DNA of 64,000 bases. It comes from CAVROP01 sp963768695 (lineage in GTDB: Bacteria > Acidobacteriota > Terriglobia > UBA7540). The DNA lies in NCBI GenBank assembly GCA_963768695.1, contig CAVYJG010000015.1, positions 310,001 through 374,000 on the forward strand. Direction: 5' to 3'. A model generated the notes under the pieces. The model made no database searches. It saw only the letters and a program-made list of their open reading frames with translations, and had not been told where the DNA came from. The position numbers and the translations under genes are program-made. Shown here piece after piece: positions 51,907-61,844 of the stretch (within the stretch, counting starts at the first letter, position 1; each line of letters begins with the position of its first letter).

Positions 51907-53205
51907 TCAAACGGACTCCACGGGAGGATTAGGACCTAAAAAGTACCTATTGCAGGCCTCTCGGATCGCATCCAAAGTGAGCAGTGGTTGTTTCCCGTCG
52001 TATTTTGCCTTCCAACATATGTGTTGGATGATGTCCCGTGGGTAGCAAGCCCGGAGGGGTTGACCTAGTTCAGCAATAACTTTTGTGAGCTCGTCCACAA
52101 CGGAGGCGTCATACGCCAGGCCGGACTGCGTGCAAACCAGGCGCGCGATCTCGTGGAACTGTTCCTCAGTTACGTAGGTCACCTTGATTTTGGTCTGGAT
52201 TCTTCGCAGGAAGGCCTCGTCGGCCAAGCCGGCAGGATCCAAGTTCGTAGAGAAAACAATAATCAAATCAAAGGGGATTTCGAATTTGTTTCCGCCCGCC
52301 AAGGTCAGGTAGTCGATCCTGCGGTCCAGGGGCACGATCCAGCGATTGAGCAACTCTGTGGGACTTATCCGTTGCCGGCCGAGATCATCCAAAACCAGGA
52401 AGCCGTTGTTCGCCATCATTTGCAGCGGAGCGGTATAGAAGCCACGGCTGGGATTGAGCCGAAGGTCCAGCAGTTCCATGGTCAGTTCGCCGCCAGCCAT
52501 CACGTGCGGGCGCGGGCAAAGAACCCAGCGCCCGTCGCAACTGGCTGGCACAATCTCTTCCCGCGATCCGTGGGCAGGCGGGTTAAAGACAGTAATGATC
52601 TGGCCTTGGACCTCCACCGCGTAAGGGATCCAAACCCAGTCCTTATAGATCCGGGGTAGGGTCTCCGCGATCACGGTCTTCCCCGTTCCGGTGGGACCGT
52701 ATAGGATGATCGATTGCCCGGAGACAAGCGCAGCGCCCAATTGATCTAACATGTTGTCGCTGACCACGAGATTTTCGAAGGCCTTGCGAAGATCGGGCCG
52801 GTGGATTTCGACATCCAACACGCTTTGGGAGCGTATCACTTCGACGTAAGCCGAAAGGGACACTGGGGCGGGACCGGAATACATGTCTCGCGACATTATG
52901 CGGTGTGCCTCAATCTGCCCCTTCGACGTCGTGAGAATCCTAAGGTCACTGCCGAACGTGCCGACGACGACGTCGATGAGCTGTCCCTTGCGGAGGTGTG
53001 CGACGATCTCATTAATGACACCGGGGTGGAGCTGCATCCGCCTGCCCAACTCCTGGGGCGAAAGTTCACCAGCGAGATAGAGTAGCTTCAGGGCCAGGTT
53101 TTCGAGCAGGTTAATCGGCACGCCCGTCTCCTCGACTGTTTCAGGCCGGTGTGCAACAAGTCGGATTGTTTTTGACATCGGTTCGGCATAGGGCGTTGTT
53201 CCCAT
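51907..53205 (-). CDS. AAA+ ATPase with N-terminal winged-helix region
   Basis: A 432-residue protein. The first 120 residues look like a winged helix (ALKLLYLAGELSPQELGRRM, INEIVAHLRKGQLIDVVVG), followed by an AAA+ module: Walker A IILYGPTGTGKTVIAETL, Walker B GFLVLDDLGRQRISP, sensor 1 IIVFSTNLDPAG and the arginine-finger-like DEAFLRRIQTKIKV. GGAGG precedes the ATG. It is similar in layout to MoxR/sigma-54-independent ATPases of unknown role in Acidobacteriota. It lies 2 bases after a truncated response regulator and seems co-transcribed with the sensor kinase. Confidence 0.8.
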   Translation of the reverse strand: MGTTPYAEPMSKTIRLVAHRPETVEETGVPINLLENLALKLLYLAGELSPQELGRRMQLHPGVINEIVAHLRKGQLIDVVVGTFGSDLRILTTSKGQIEAHRIMSRDMYSGPAPVSLSAYVEVIRSQSVLDVEIHRPDLRKAFENLVVSDNMLDQLGAALVSGQSIILYGPTGTGKTVIAETLPRIYKDWVWIPYAVEVQGQIITVFNPPAHGSREEIVPASCDGRWVLCPRPHVMAGGELTMELLDLRLNPSRGFYTAPLQMMANNGFLVLDDLGRQRISPTELLNRWIVPLDRRIDYLTLAGGNKFEIPFDLIIVFSTNLDPAGLADEAFLRRIQTKIKVTYVTEEQFHEIARLVCTQSGLAYDASVVDELTKVIAELGQPLRACYPRDIIQHICWKAKYDGKQPLLTLDAIREACNRYFLGPNPPVESV

Positions 53206-53207
53206 TG

Positions 53208-53360
53208 TTATCCTCCGTGGCTCAGAGATCCCTCCTCGCCATAGGCGGCCTCGCCCACCGTGCGGAATTCCCGCTCCGCCTCCAGCAGCCGCAGGCCTTC
53301 GCGAAAGATGGGATAGTCGTCAACGATGAGAATACGCACCGAGTGGGCGATCTCATTCAT
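53208..53360 (-). pseudogene. Truncated response regulator (receiver N-terminus)
   Basis: A 50-codon frame beginning ATGAATGAG at 53360. It reads MNEIAHSVRILIVDDYPIFR, EGLRLLEAEREFRTVGEAAY and GEEGSLSHGG, i.e. the first beta strand, acidic pair and first helix of a NarL-type receiver, then a stop inside the ribosome site of the ATPase gene. The phosphorylated Asp, the rest of the receiver and the DNA-binding domain are gone. Its start overlaps the kinase stop by 8 bases, the usual coupling for a kinase-regulator pair. It is too short for most gene callers. Confidence 0.8.
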
Positions 53361-55143
53361 GACCTATCTGCGGGACGCGGATTTCCAGGCGCGCGCCGCG
53401 CCCCGGAGTTGATTCTATGGCAAGTTCGCCCCCTATGGAACGGACACGTTCCATGATGATTGTGGGCCCCTTGCGTTCGGCCTCCAGTTCGGCATGGGTG
53501 AGGCGGCCGGAAAAGTCGAATCCACGCCCATCGTCGTCCACCAGGAGCTTCCAATAACCGTCCTTCGCATCAAAGCGGACGAGCACGTTGCGGGCTCCAC
53601 TATGTTTCCGCACATTGACGAGGGCCTCCTGCACGGTGCGCGCCAGTTCGTTGCAGACGCGGGGCAGCAACGAGACTTCCGGGAGCAGCGTCACAAAACG
53701 GGCGGAAATCCCCGTGTCGCGCCGGAACCGGTCGACGGCGTCGGCCAGGAAGTCCAGGAGCTGTTTGGGGGTCAGGTCCACCGGCCTCATCTGCTGCATC
53801 AGCTCGCGAAGATTCAGCACCTCCTGGTGAAGGATCCCCTGGGCGCGGCTCAGATCCTGGGCCAGGCGTTGAGGGGAAGCGTTGGCCTGACGGCGGAGCA
53901 CGTCCACCTCCATTTCCAGGCCAATCAGAGTTTGGATGACGCCATCGTGGAGTTCGCGCGCCACCCGGGCGCGCTCCACGGCCCCTGCCCGCGAGCGCAG
54001 CCGGCGCGTCAAGTACCTGCTGTAAATGGCCGGAGTCACTTGATGGCAAAAGGTCTGGAAGAAGTGCACGGCCGCATCCCGCGTGGGTACCAGTTCGGGC
54101 TCGAACATAAGCAGGCTGCCAGACCACTCATTCCCCAAATTGATGGCGGCGCCGAGCAGCGAGCGAAAACTTCGCGCTTGCAAGAAAGCCTCCGGCGGGT
54201 TCCACGAGGCATGCTTGCGCCAAGTGCCTTTCTCGTCCAGCGCGAAGAGGTCGAACAGTACGTCGCGGCGCGGGCGCGCGCGGCGGACGGCGTGCCAGAC
54301 CTCGCCGGGTGCGTCAAAGACGTATTGTTCGCGCCGGGCATGATCGAGTTCAGAGAAGACCAGATTAAGCTCTTGGCCCGGGTGGTCGCGCCGGACCTCC
54401 CAGAGGAAGTCGCGACCCGTGCTTATCTCGCGCATCGAGAGCACAGCTGCCCGCGCGGCGAACAAAAAGAGGACCTCGTCAAACACGGCCCGCAGAGTCC
54501 CCAGTACCCCCGTCTCGGCCTGGACTCTAGCGATGGTGCGGGCGATTCCGGCGGTTTCCGCCCGCAGCAGTTTTTCTTCTTCTCCCATGAATCCCAGCAG
54601 ATAACCTAAAATCAACAGGTACAGCGCGCGGATGATCAGCTCATTCAGCGTGTACCGGCCTTCCAGGAGACCTGCAAGCCCGGGACTGATCACCAGGGCC
54701 TCCAGAAAGAGCAACACGACCGTCGCAGCCGCCGTGCCCATGGTCTCCCGGAACCCCCAGCGATAGGCCGCGGCCAAAAGAACGAAGATATAAAGGGCGA
54801 TAAAGGGGCTATTAGGCCCCTCCGTAAAAAAGCCAATGAGGGCAGGCCAGGCAACGTCAATGGCGTGGACAGTGAAACGGAAGGACGATGTGGAAGTTTC
54901 GCGAAACCGGACGAGGGCTAGCGTGATGAGGCTGTGAATGGCGTAAGCTGCCAGCAGACCGAAAGCCAGCGGGGCATACCGGCTCGGCTGGGTCGGGTCG
55001 AGCCATATCGCCCCGATCGAGCTCGCGGCCAGGAACACGCGCCCGGTGGCCAGGAAACGTTCAATCCGCTGGGCTTCACTCGGGGCTACCGCCCTACCAA
55101 AATCGGCATGCCACCGGGTTCGGACTTCCGCTGAGGCCGGCAA
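53353..55143 (-). CDS. NarX/DesK-type membrane histidine kinase
   Basis: A 596-residue kinase. The N-terminal third has about five or six membrane helices (FLATGRVFLAASSIGAIWLD to LLILGYLLGFMG). A GAF-like segment follows (VLGTLRAVFDEVLFLFAARA onward), then the HisKA_3 phosphoacceptor ERARVARELHDGVIQTLIGL (about 410-430) and an HATPase with VQEALVNVRKHSGARNV and VDDDGRGFDFSG, ending PGRGARLEIRVPQIGHE. Start TTG at 55143 with AAAGGGG upstream. Its adjacent regulator is truncated, so the phosphate must go elsewhere, or the pathway is broken. Confidence 0.9.
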   Translation of the reverse strand: MPASAEVRTRWHADFGRAVAPSEAQRIERFLATGRVFLAASSIGAIWLDPTQPSRYAPLAFGLLAAYAIHSLITLALVRFRETSTSSFRFTVHAIDVAWPALIGFFTEGPNSPFIALYIFVLLAAAYRWGFRETMGTAAATVVLLFLEALVISPGLAGLLEGRYTLNELIIRALYLLILGYLLGFMGEEEKLLRAETAGIARTIARVQAETGVLGTLRAVFDEVLFLFAARAAVLSMREISTGRDFLWEVRRDHPGQELNLVFSELDHARREQYVFDAPGEVWHAVRRARPRRDVLFDLFALDEKGTWRKHASWNPPEAFLQARSFRSLLGAAINLGNEWSGSLLMFEPELVPTRDAAVHFFQTFCHQVTPAIYSRYLTRRLRSRAGAVERARVARELHDGVIQTLIGLEMEVDVLRRQANASPQRLAQDLSRAQGILHQEVLNLRELMQQMRPVDLTPKQLLDFLADAVDRFRRDTGISARFVTLLPEVSLLPRVCNELARTVQEALVNVRKHSGARNVLVRFDAKDGYWKLLVDDDGRGFDFSGRLTHAELEAERKGPTIIMERVRSIGGELAIESTPGRGARLEIRVPQIGHE

Positions 55144-55852
55144 CGGATCCCCTTTATCTATTTGTGAGCTATATTAGCCCAGGATTTCCATTTTGGCATC
55201 CTGGAACACGGCATCGTACTGTCAAGAGTTTCTACTTCAACATGGCGTAAGTGCATAAGGCCAAAGAGGTTCCCGCAATTCCGGGTTTCTTCCCCGGTTT
55301 TGGCTCGCTTTCGCTTCGCTGCAGCGCGCATCTTTCCTCAAACTTTTGGCAGAACCCCAAGTATTGTACACCCACCGGCTGGTGGCCACCCACGATTTCG
55401 CAAGTCCAGACGCCAGCGCGCCCACGGTGCGTCTTCGGGATGGAGGCAAGCGGCGCCTTAACCCGTTGCAGCCGCGATTTCTCCGACGCTTCTCCCTCGC
55501 TGGCCTCGATATTGACGAATACTTCTTCCTGCCGTACGGTTTCTGGCAACAGCGATAACCTCATGACGTCCGCGTCGGTGAGTGTGAGTAGGTCAGTTAC
55601 GATCTAGCCCAACCTGGGCCTAAGATCGTTTGTTTCCCTTTGTTTACTGGAGAAGCGCCGTGGCTATTGAGCGCAGCGATTAGTTGCGAGAACGGCCTTT
55701 CCCACAAATAAACGGCGAATAGGGGGCCACGGTTTTCCTCCCCCTCAAAGAACGGGCTCACGCTGACAATGAGCGTGGCCCTCGCTCAAGGTGGAAGCAC
55801 ACTCATATCCGATGTATATTGCACATCACATCGAGGAACGGGAGGTAATTAG
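55144..55852. other. Intergenic region, no supported gene
   Basis: About 700 bases. Open frames of about 110 residues exist on both strands between 55232 and 55607, but they overlap each other, match no family I know and lack ribosome sites. The last 60 bases carry the promoter region of the epimerase gene. Confidence 0.4.
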
Positions 55853-57206
55853 ATGCAAAGGCGCGATTTCTTGGCAATGACGGCGGCGGCGATGGCGGAC
55901 CCCTCGGCCAGGGGGGCGTCTCAGCGGGCAACGCCCCAGACGGCGGGATGCTCGTCCAGTGCTTCTGGGAGACTCGCCGGGATGAGCCTGCTCGAGCTAC
56001 GGCAGCATCTCCACGCGGAGCTGTTTGACTCCTACCTGCCCTTCTGGGATCGCTACGGAATCGACCACAAGTTCGGCGGCTTCATGTGCGCGATCGATCA
56101 TGACGGCACGCGCATCAACGACAACAAGTTCCACTGGTTCCAGGGCCGCGGCGTGTGGGTTTACAGCTTTCTTTACAATCATTTCGGAAAGAACCCGGCG
56201 CATCTGGAGGTCGCCAAACAGGCGAAGGATTTCATGCTGGCGCATTTCCCGCAGCCGGACGGCACCTGGGCGGAACTGGTTTCGCGCGAAGGCAAGATGC
56301 TGAAGCCACTCCACGGCGACCTGTTCGGAATGTTCTTCGCCGCCGAGGGCCTGCAGGAGTACGCCTACGCTTCCGGGGACGAAGAACCACGCCAGGCAGC
56401 TTCGCGTTTGTTGAAGCAGCTCTTCGCAAAGCTCCAGGACCCCGCCGTGCCCGATCCCGAGACCGGTCTCACAGGCGCCCGGTCGCAGGGCGTCTGGATG
56501 GTGGTGGTGCGGACGGCCACGCAGATGCTGCGCCGCTGGCCCGACGCGGAAATCGCCGCCATGGCCGACCACAGCGTCGACGCGGTCATCCACAAGCATT
56601 ACAACCCGCAATTCGGGCTTAACACGGAGACCTTGGACCTTGATGGCAGCCGTCCCAAAGAGCGGGCCAACGTCACCCTCTGTGGCCATTCGGTCGAGAC
56701 GCTGTGGATGATCATGGACGAGGCGCTGCGCTGCCAGGATCACGCGCTCTACGACCTCTGCGCGGAACGCCTGCGCCGGCACCTGGACGTGGGCTGGGAC
56801 CACGTATTCGGCGGCCTGGCCGACTCCGTCAACGTTAACCAAGGGGCTTATCATTGGCCGGTTGATACTCCCGTGGGTACGAACTACCAGTTCCGCGAAG
56901 TGGGCGAGTACAAGTGGGTAAAGACCTCCTGGGCGTTCGATGAAGTGCTGAATGGCACGCTGAGCGTCATCGAGAACCGGGGCAGCGAGTGGGCTGCGCG
57001 CTATTTCGAGCTTGCCCAGGAGACGTTCGACAAGCAAAATGTCTCTGAAGTCACGCGGACTGCCCCTGTTCACCTCTTTCGCCGAACGTGAGATGGAATT
57101 CACGCCCCACGTGGTGCGCCAGGAGAATTACCACCACGCGCGCCGACTGATGCTGAGCCTGCTGGCCCTTGACCGCATGATCAAGCGCGCGGCGAGCGAC
57201 CGCTGA
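55853..57206 (+). pseudogene. AGE-family epimerase/isomerase, C-terminal frameshift
   Basis: An exported protein (Tat-like MQRRDFLAMTAAAMAD start) of the N-acylglucosamine 2-epimerase / mannose isomerase superfamily, an (alpha/alpha)6 barrel: GFMCAIDHDGTRINDNKFHW, QGRGVWVYSFLYNHFG, LHGDLFGMFFAAEGLQEYAY, NVTLCGHSVETLWMIMDEAL. At about 57037-57040 (within AAGCAAAATGTCTC) the frame changes; the genuine C-terminus SLKSRGLPLFTSFAEREMEF and NYHHARRLMLSLLALDRMIK is one frame over, ending 57206. Lost residues include the last barrel helices. GGAGGT precedes the ATG. A one-base error in AAAA would also explain it. Confidence 0.8.
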
Positions 57207-57572
57207 CAAATCAAGGCTGGTGGTGTCCCCTTCAGAACATCCATCGGGGGAACCTATGACGGTTTAGTCCAGGCCGGCTACTGGTTATTAGCCGCTGAAT
57301 GCACCTCCGCGGCCTGCACCTGGGCGTCCGCGCGCCTTCCATTCCGTGAGAGGGGCCAGCGAGGCAATCGGTGGCTGGAAAGGGCGGGGGCATTGAACGC
57401 GAACTCGCCCGAGAGGGTACGCACGTCTTCATTACGGGCCGCTTAGCGCTTCGCGGTTTGCACTGGATTCGGGACCGACAGGTCCCCAGTTCAATTCCGG
57501 GCGTCCTGGCATCATTTTAGAGGGGTTCGAGTGGACGCAGTACTTTGAGAAAACGGCGTGCCAGGGCGCACT
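57207..57572. other. Intergenic region with a tRNA-3'-end-like sequence
   Basis: No gene. CCCAG-TTCAATT-CCGGG (57486-57502) resembles a tRNA T-arm (4 of 5 pairs) and is followed by CGTCCTGGCA, similar to an acceptor 3' strand. No matching CCAGGACG 5' strand or anticodon arm lies upstream, so at most a tRNA end fragment. Confidence 0.3.
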
Positions 57573-60500
57573 TCACCCCCAAGAGATACTTTGGGTATGG
57601 GTGTAAATCGCTTGGAACAATTCTTCCGGCTGGATGGGCTTGGAGACGTACCCGTCCATGCCGGCAGTGAGGCAGCGCTCGCGATCGCCTCGCATGGCAT
57701 ATGCGGTCATGGCAATGATCGGGATGTGTTCGCCAGTGGTTTTTTCCTTCTTGCGGATTTCCACTGTGGCTTCGAATCCATCCATCTCTGGCATTTGAAC
57801 GTCCATCAATACGGCGTCAAAGGTACTCTTTTCCAGCACCTCCAGGGCCTCGCGTCCGCTACAAACCACGGTCACCGCGTGTCCCCGTTTCTCGATCAAT
57901 CGCGCCGCTAACATCCGATTGACGGCGTTGTCCTCGGCTAGCAGAATGTGCAACTTCCGTTGATCTTCGGGGAGGGGATGGCGGGTGATCAAAGCGCCGG
58001 AGCCGGCATTCTCTGCTTGGGTCCCAAGGGCAGCGAGGATGGCGTCAAACAACTCAAACTCAGTGACCGGCTTCGTCAGGTAGGCAGATACCCCGAGATT
58101 GCGTAAGCGAGCCGCATCACTCCGCCAACCCGCCGAAGTGAGCATTATGACAGTCGCCCTGGAGGCGCTCAGGTGTTGCCGGATCTGCTCGACCAGTGTG
58201 GAACCATCTGTCTCCGGCATGTGCGCATCGATTATCAACAGGTCAAACGTTTGCGATGATTCATCGGCCCCACATAGTAATTCGGCGGCTTCATTGCTGC
58301 CTTCCGCCAAGGTCGGAACTATTCCCCTCCGCCGGAGTAACTCTCCCAGAATGCGCCGATTCGTGGCATTGTCGTCTACCACGAGCGCCCGCAAGCCCGC
58401 CAAATCAGCCGTCTGGGCGGCCTTGCGAAGGACGGCGTCGCGGGCCACTCGCGCCTGAACGGTGAAGTGAAAACGACTGCCCTGCCCGGGTTGACTCTCC
58501 ACCCAGATTCGCCCGCCCATTTGCTTCACCAGGCGCGACGAAATCGTCAGCCCCAGGCCTGTCCCTCCATAGCGTCGCGTGGTCGAGTTGTCAGCCTGCG
58601 AAAACGCCTCGAAGATGCGGTGTTGTTTTTCCGCCGGTACTCCGATCCCGGTATCGTATACCTGGAAGTGCAATACCAGTTGATCTGGCTCCGCAGCGTC
58701 GACAGCGATTTTGAGCCCAACTTCGCCTTGATCTGTGAATTTGATGGCGTTGCCGACCAGATTGATGATCACTTGCCGGAGGCGGGTGGGATCCGCGATG
58801 ATCTGCTCGGGCACGTCAGGGTGCACATCACAGGTGAACTCCAGACCCTTCTGGTGGGCGCGCAAGGCCAGGGGCTTTATCGTTAGCGCCAGACTTTCGC
58901 ACAACCGAAACGAAATCGGATCGAGATCGAGCTTGCCCGCTTCGATCTTCGAGTAGTCCAGGATATCGTCGATGATGCTCAGCAGAGCGTCCGCGGAAGT
59001 CTTGACCATCCCTAGGTACTCGCGCACTTCAGGGTTCAAGTCGGCACTCAGTGCGAGTTCAGTCGCCCCGAGGATGCCGTTCATAGGGGTCCGGATCTCA
59101 TGGCTCATGTTGGCGAGAAACTCGCTCTTGGCCCGGTTCGCCGCCTCCGCCGACTCCTTGGCCTTGTGCAGTTCCGACTCGGCACGATCCCGCTCCGCGT
59201 GAGTACGCAGAGCCATGACGCCATAAGCCAAATTATTCGCCAACTCCTCCAACCGTCCAGCTTCATCTGGATCAAACGCATCGGGCTCGCCCGCATAGAT
59301 TATGAGTGCACCAAAGGTTTGGCCGTCGGATTTTAGCGGGAGTCCAATCACCGATAAGTAGCCCCGCTGGCTTGCTTCGAGGCGCCAGGGGGCAAACGCC
59401 GGATCGGTCAGGACGTTCTTAACCAGGCTGGGCTTCCCGGAGCGAATCGCAACGCCGGTTGGGCCGCGACCTCGCTCAGTGTCCTCCCATGTAATCCCAA
59501 TGCTTTCCAAGTACCCCTTTTCGTAACCGAACTGGCCGGCCACGCGCACGCTTTTGTCCGCCTCATTCTCGGCGTAACCGACCCAGGCCAAACGGTAGGA
59601 GCCTACCTCCACGATCGCCCGGCAAATCTCGCTGAGTAGCTGCGGCTCGTCCGTGGCGTGAACCAGAGCTTGGTTGCATCGGTTAAGGGTTTTGAGAGCC
59701 CGATTACTTCGCGCTAGTGCACGTTCGGCTCGCTTGCGCTCGGTGACGTCGCGAAACCCCAAGACTCTTCCGACGCTCTTCCCCTTGACCAGTTGGGGTT
59801 CCAAGTGCCGCTCAAAAATGCGACCATCATTACCTTCTATCACGTCGTCGGATTGCGCTTCTTGATCTGTGCACTTTTGCCGGATTCTCTCAAGGAAGGC
59901 GCTCGGATCCTGGAGTTGGCGCAGGGCCAAGTTGAGCGCCACTTCGTGCTCGTGCGACTCCAGAACGGTTACTGGAACCTGAAACATCTCCGCGAATTTT
60001 CGATTGTAGCCGGTGATCTTTCCCGATGTGCTCACCACCAAAATACCATCGGCGGTTGACTCCAGCGTGGCACGGAGCGCCTCGGTGCGCTCGTCGACTC
60101 GACGCCGCAAAGCACGGACCCAGAGAGTTCCAATCAAAATGATAACCGCGAAGACGATCAGCAGTGAGGATACGCGGGTGACCGTCCACCAGGAAGGCCT
60201 CGCAAGCACTGCGATGTTGTCCGGTGATTCAAGTAGGATTTTGAACCCAGAGGGATCGCCTTGCCCATTGGTCTGGATGGAGCAGACGCCCGTTAACTCA
60301 AGGAAACTACCGATCTCGGGAGGCGGCAAGCCGGTGCTGTGTGTTCGGAAGCCAAGACCAGCCTCGAAGATCGTCGAGTCGTCATCCAGAGTGAGAAGCC
60401 GCTCGCCATGAAAATCCACGACCCGAAGCAATCGGCCTTTGATGCGCACCCATTCAGAGTCATGCTCCCCCTGAAGCACTTCGATGGCGGTGACGGGGCG

Positions 60501-61304
60501 GGGTGAGATCGCTACCCGGCTTCCCAGGCTGCGAAAGACGGCATGTTTCAATACAGGTGATAGTCCCTGGCTTACACTTGGAAATCCCGCCACCTCCACG
60601 TAATCCCCGACTTCAAGAGCTGCTCTCTGCTTGCTTTCGACAAAAAGTCCAGCGCTCCCATCCTGAATGAATAGGCCCCGCCCAACTTGCCGATACGTGA
60701 CCGCACCTCGCACCTTAACCCGGCCAGGCTCCTTTTTAGGGACAAAGCACAAAATGCTAGAAATGCTATGGACCGGGCCTGCAAAAGGGTCGCCAGGACC
60801 TTCCTCGATTACTCTCAGATCCGCAAGGCTCGGCAGACATACGCGCACCGCAATGAGCTGATTCTTCCGGTTGTTCGACGCCCCGCAAACCCCCTGAATA
60901 TGCACCCTAGCGTCGACGAGGTTGGCAGGAATGGGTCCCGGAGCAAATGCGATAGGAACGTTTACAGTCCCGCCGTCAACCTCAAGAGTTAGCCGTAGCT
61001 GCTCCCCTTGCTTCGTCGCGTCGAGCACGGTCCCTTCGACTTGAACCCGGCGACTGTTGGTGCTGGTCATACTGAGCTGGCTGAAGGAGACCAATGGCGC
61101 GATAGGTAAAGACGCCCAGCCCAGGATACGGAAACGAGGTTTCCCGACTTCAGGAGCAAAGTCGGGCCACTTTCCTACACCCCGCACTTCTACTCGGTCA
61201 CCCACCTTCAAGCCAAGGTTCGGCATCCCTTCGACATCCACCCAAGTTCCTGCGGTGTCATCCTGGATGAACAGGTCGGCGTTGCTCGGATCGTAGTAGG
61301 TCAC
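57573..61304 (-). CDS. Large hybrid sensor histidine kinase
   Basis: A 1243-residue protein as read. Order: two or three OB-like sensor modules (TYYDPSNADLFIQDDTAGTW, VGDRVEVRG; then VTYRQVGRGLFIQDGSAGLF), one membrane helix (VSSLLIVFAVIILIGTLWV, about 385), a PAS (LESTADGILVVSTSGKITGY), a GAF (CRAIVEVGSYRLAWVGYAEN), HisKA (FLANMSHEIRTPMNGILGAT), HATPase and two receivers (LRALVVDDNATNRRIL; ILLAEDNAVNRMLAARLIEK with MDVQMPEMDG). Reading starts at GTG 61304 (VTYYDP), but the signal peptide lies in another frame at 61355-61500 (WRRRFALLGLLLAWPLPLAL), so a frameshift near 61336-61350 separates export signal and body. Confidence 0.88.
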   Translation of the reverse strand: MTYYDPSNADLFIQDDTAGTWVDVEGMPNLGLKVGDRVEVRGVGKWPDFAPEVGKPRFRILGWASLPIAPLVSFSQLSMTSTNSRRVQVEGTVLDATKQGEQLRLTLEVDGGTVNVPIAFAPGPIPANLVDARVHIQGVCGASNNRKNQLIAVRVCLPSLADLRVIEEGPGDPFAGPVHSISSILCFVPKKEPGRVKVRGAVTYRQVGRGLFIQDGSAGLFVESKQRAALEVGDYVEVAGFPSVSQGLSPVLKHAVFRSLGSRVAISPRPVTAIEVLQGEHDSEWVRIKGRLLRVVDFHGERLLTLDDDSTIFEAGLGFRTHSTGLPPPEIGSFLELTGVCSIQTNGQGDPSGFKILLESPDNIAVLARPSWWTVTRVSSLLIVFAVIILIGTLWVRALRRRVDERTEALRATLESTADGILVVSTSGKITGYNRKFAEMFQVPVTVLESHEHEVALNLALRQLQDPSAFLERIRQKCTDQEAQSDDVIEGNDGRIFERHLEPQLVKGKSVGRVLGFRDVTERKRAERALARSNRALKTLNRCNQALVHATDEPQLLSEICRAIVEVGSYRLAWVGYAENEADKSVRVAGQFGYEKGYLESIGITWEDTERGRGPTGVAIRSGKPSLVKNVLTDPAFAPWRLEASQRGYLSVIGLPLKSDGQTFGALIIYAGEPDAFDPDEAGRLEELANNLAYGVMALRTHAERDRAESELHKAKESAEAANRAKSEFLANMSHEIRTPMNGILGATELALSADLNPEVREYLGMVKTSADALLSIIDDILDYSKIEAGKLDLDPISFRLCESLALTIKPLALRAHQKGLEFTCDVHPDVPEQIIADPTRLRQVIINLVGNAIKFTDQGEVGLKIAVDAAEPDQLVLHFQVYDTGIGVPAEKQHRIFEAFSQADNSTTRRYGGTGLGLTISSRLVKQMGGRIWVESQPGQGSRFHFTVQARVARDAVLRKAAQTADLAGLRALVVDDNATNRRILGELLRRRGIVPTLAEGSNEAAELLCGADESSQTFDLLIIDAHMPETDGSTLVEQIRQHLSASRATVIMLTSAGWRSDAARLRNLGVSAYLTKPVTEFELFDAILAALGTQAENAGSGALITRHPLPEDQRKLHILLAEDNAVNRMLAARLIEKRGHAVTVVCSGREALEVLEKSTFDAVLMDVQMPEMDGFEATVEIRKKEKTTGEHIPIIAMTAYAMRGDRERCLTAGMDGYVSKPIQPEELFQAIYTHTQSISWG

Positions 61305-61607
61305 TACGGCGTCGAAGCAGAACGTCGGGATATAAGGCAGCTTGCTGCCGGGTGAGTTCGCGCAGTTGCTCGATTCTGGTCAGAGGGAGAGGCCTTGAGT
61401 CGCCGCTGGAGATTTCCTTGGTCAGCGCCAGTGGGAGTGGCCAGGCCAGTAGCAGCCCAAGCAAAGCAAAACGGCGTCGCCAAGGGGCCGCGCAATACAT
61501 CCGACGGTGACAATCTCGTTGCACAACAGTCTCCATCGCCGGCCGGCTCGCGGGTCATTCTAAGTGGCGTGAAACCACGGCAGTGCTCCGCCGGCCTCTG
61601 GCAGAAA

Positions 61608-61808
61608 TCAATGGCCGTTCCCACCCGGGGCGCCTCTGAGTGCGACCCGGGCCACGGATAGAAGAACTACAAGCAGACTGGACCAGATCGGAATCAAGAG
61701 CACATAGAGAAGAGTTGAGTGGTGCAGAGATTTCAGGATGGCCAACGAGATTCCCGCTACGACTAGTGCGAGTCCGAATAAAACGAAACAGAAGTCAGGA
61801 CAAAGCAT
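61608..61808 (-). CDS. Small two-helix membrane protein
   Basis: A 66-residue protein with two hydrophobic helices, CPDFCFVLFGLALVVAGISL and LLYVLLIPIWSSLLVVLLSV, joined by a short polar turn, and an Arg/Gly-rich end. It lies upstream of the hybrid kinase on the same strand with about 100 bases between the stop and the kinase signal peptide. ATG 61808 is used; the frame is open to 61844. Family unknown, and it might be chance hydrophobic sequence, so confidence is modest. Confidence 0.4.
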   Translation of the reverse strand: MLCPDFCFVLFGLALVVAGISLAILKSLHHSTLLYVLLIPIWSSLLVVLLSVARVALRGAPGGNGH

Positions 61809-61844
61809 AATCAATTCGTTTCCGTCGCTTGGCGGAGGCAACAA

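Noticed and set aside
55232..55607. Overlapping open frames on both strands between the kinase and the epimerase genes
   Set aside because: No recognisable motif, no ribosome site, and both cannot be real; composition does not decide.
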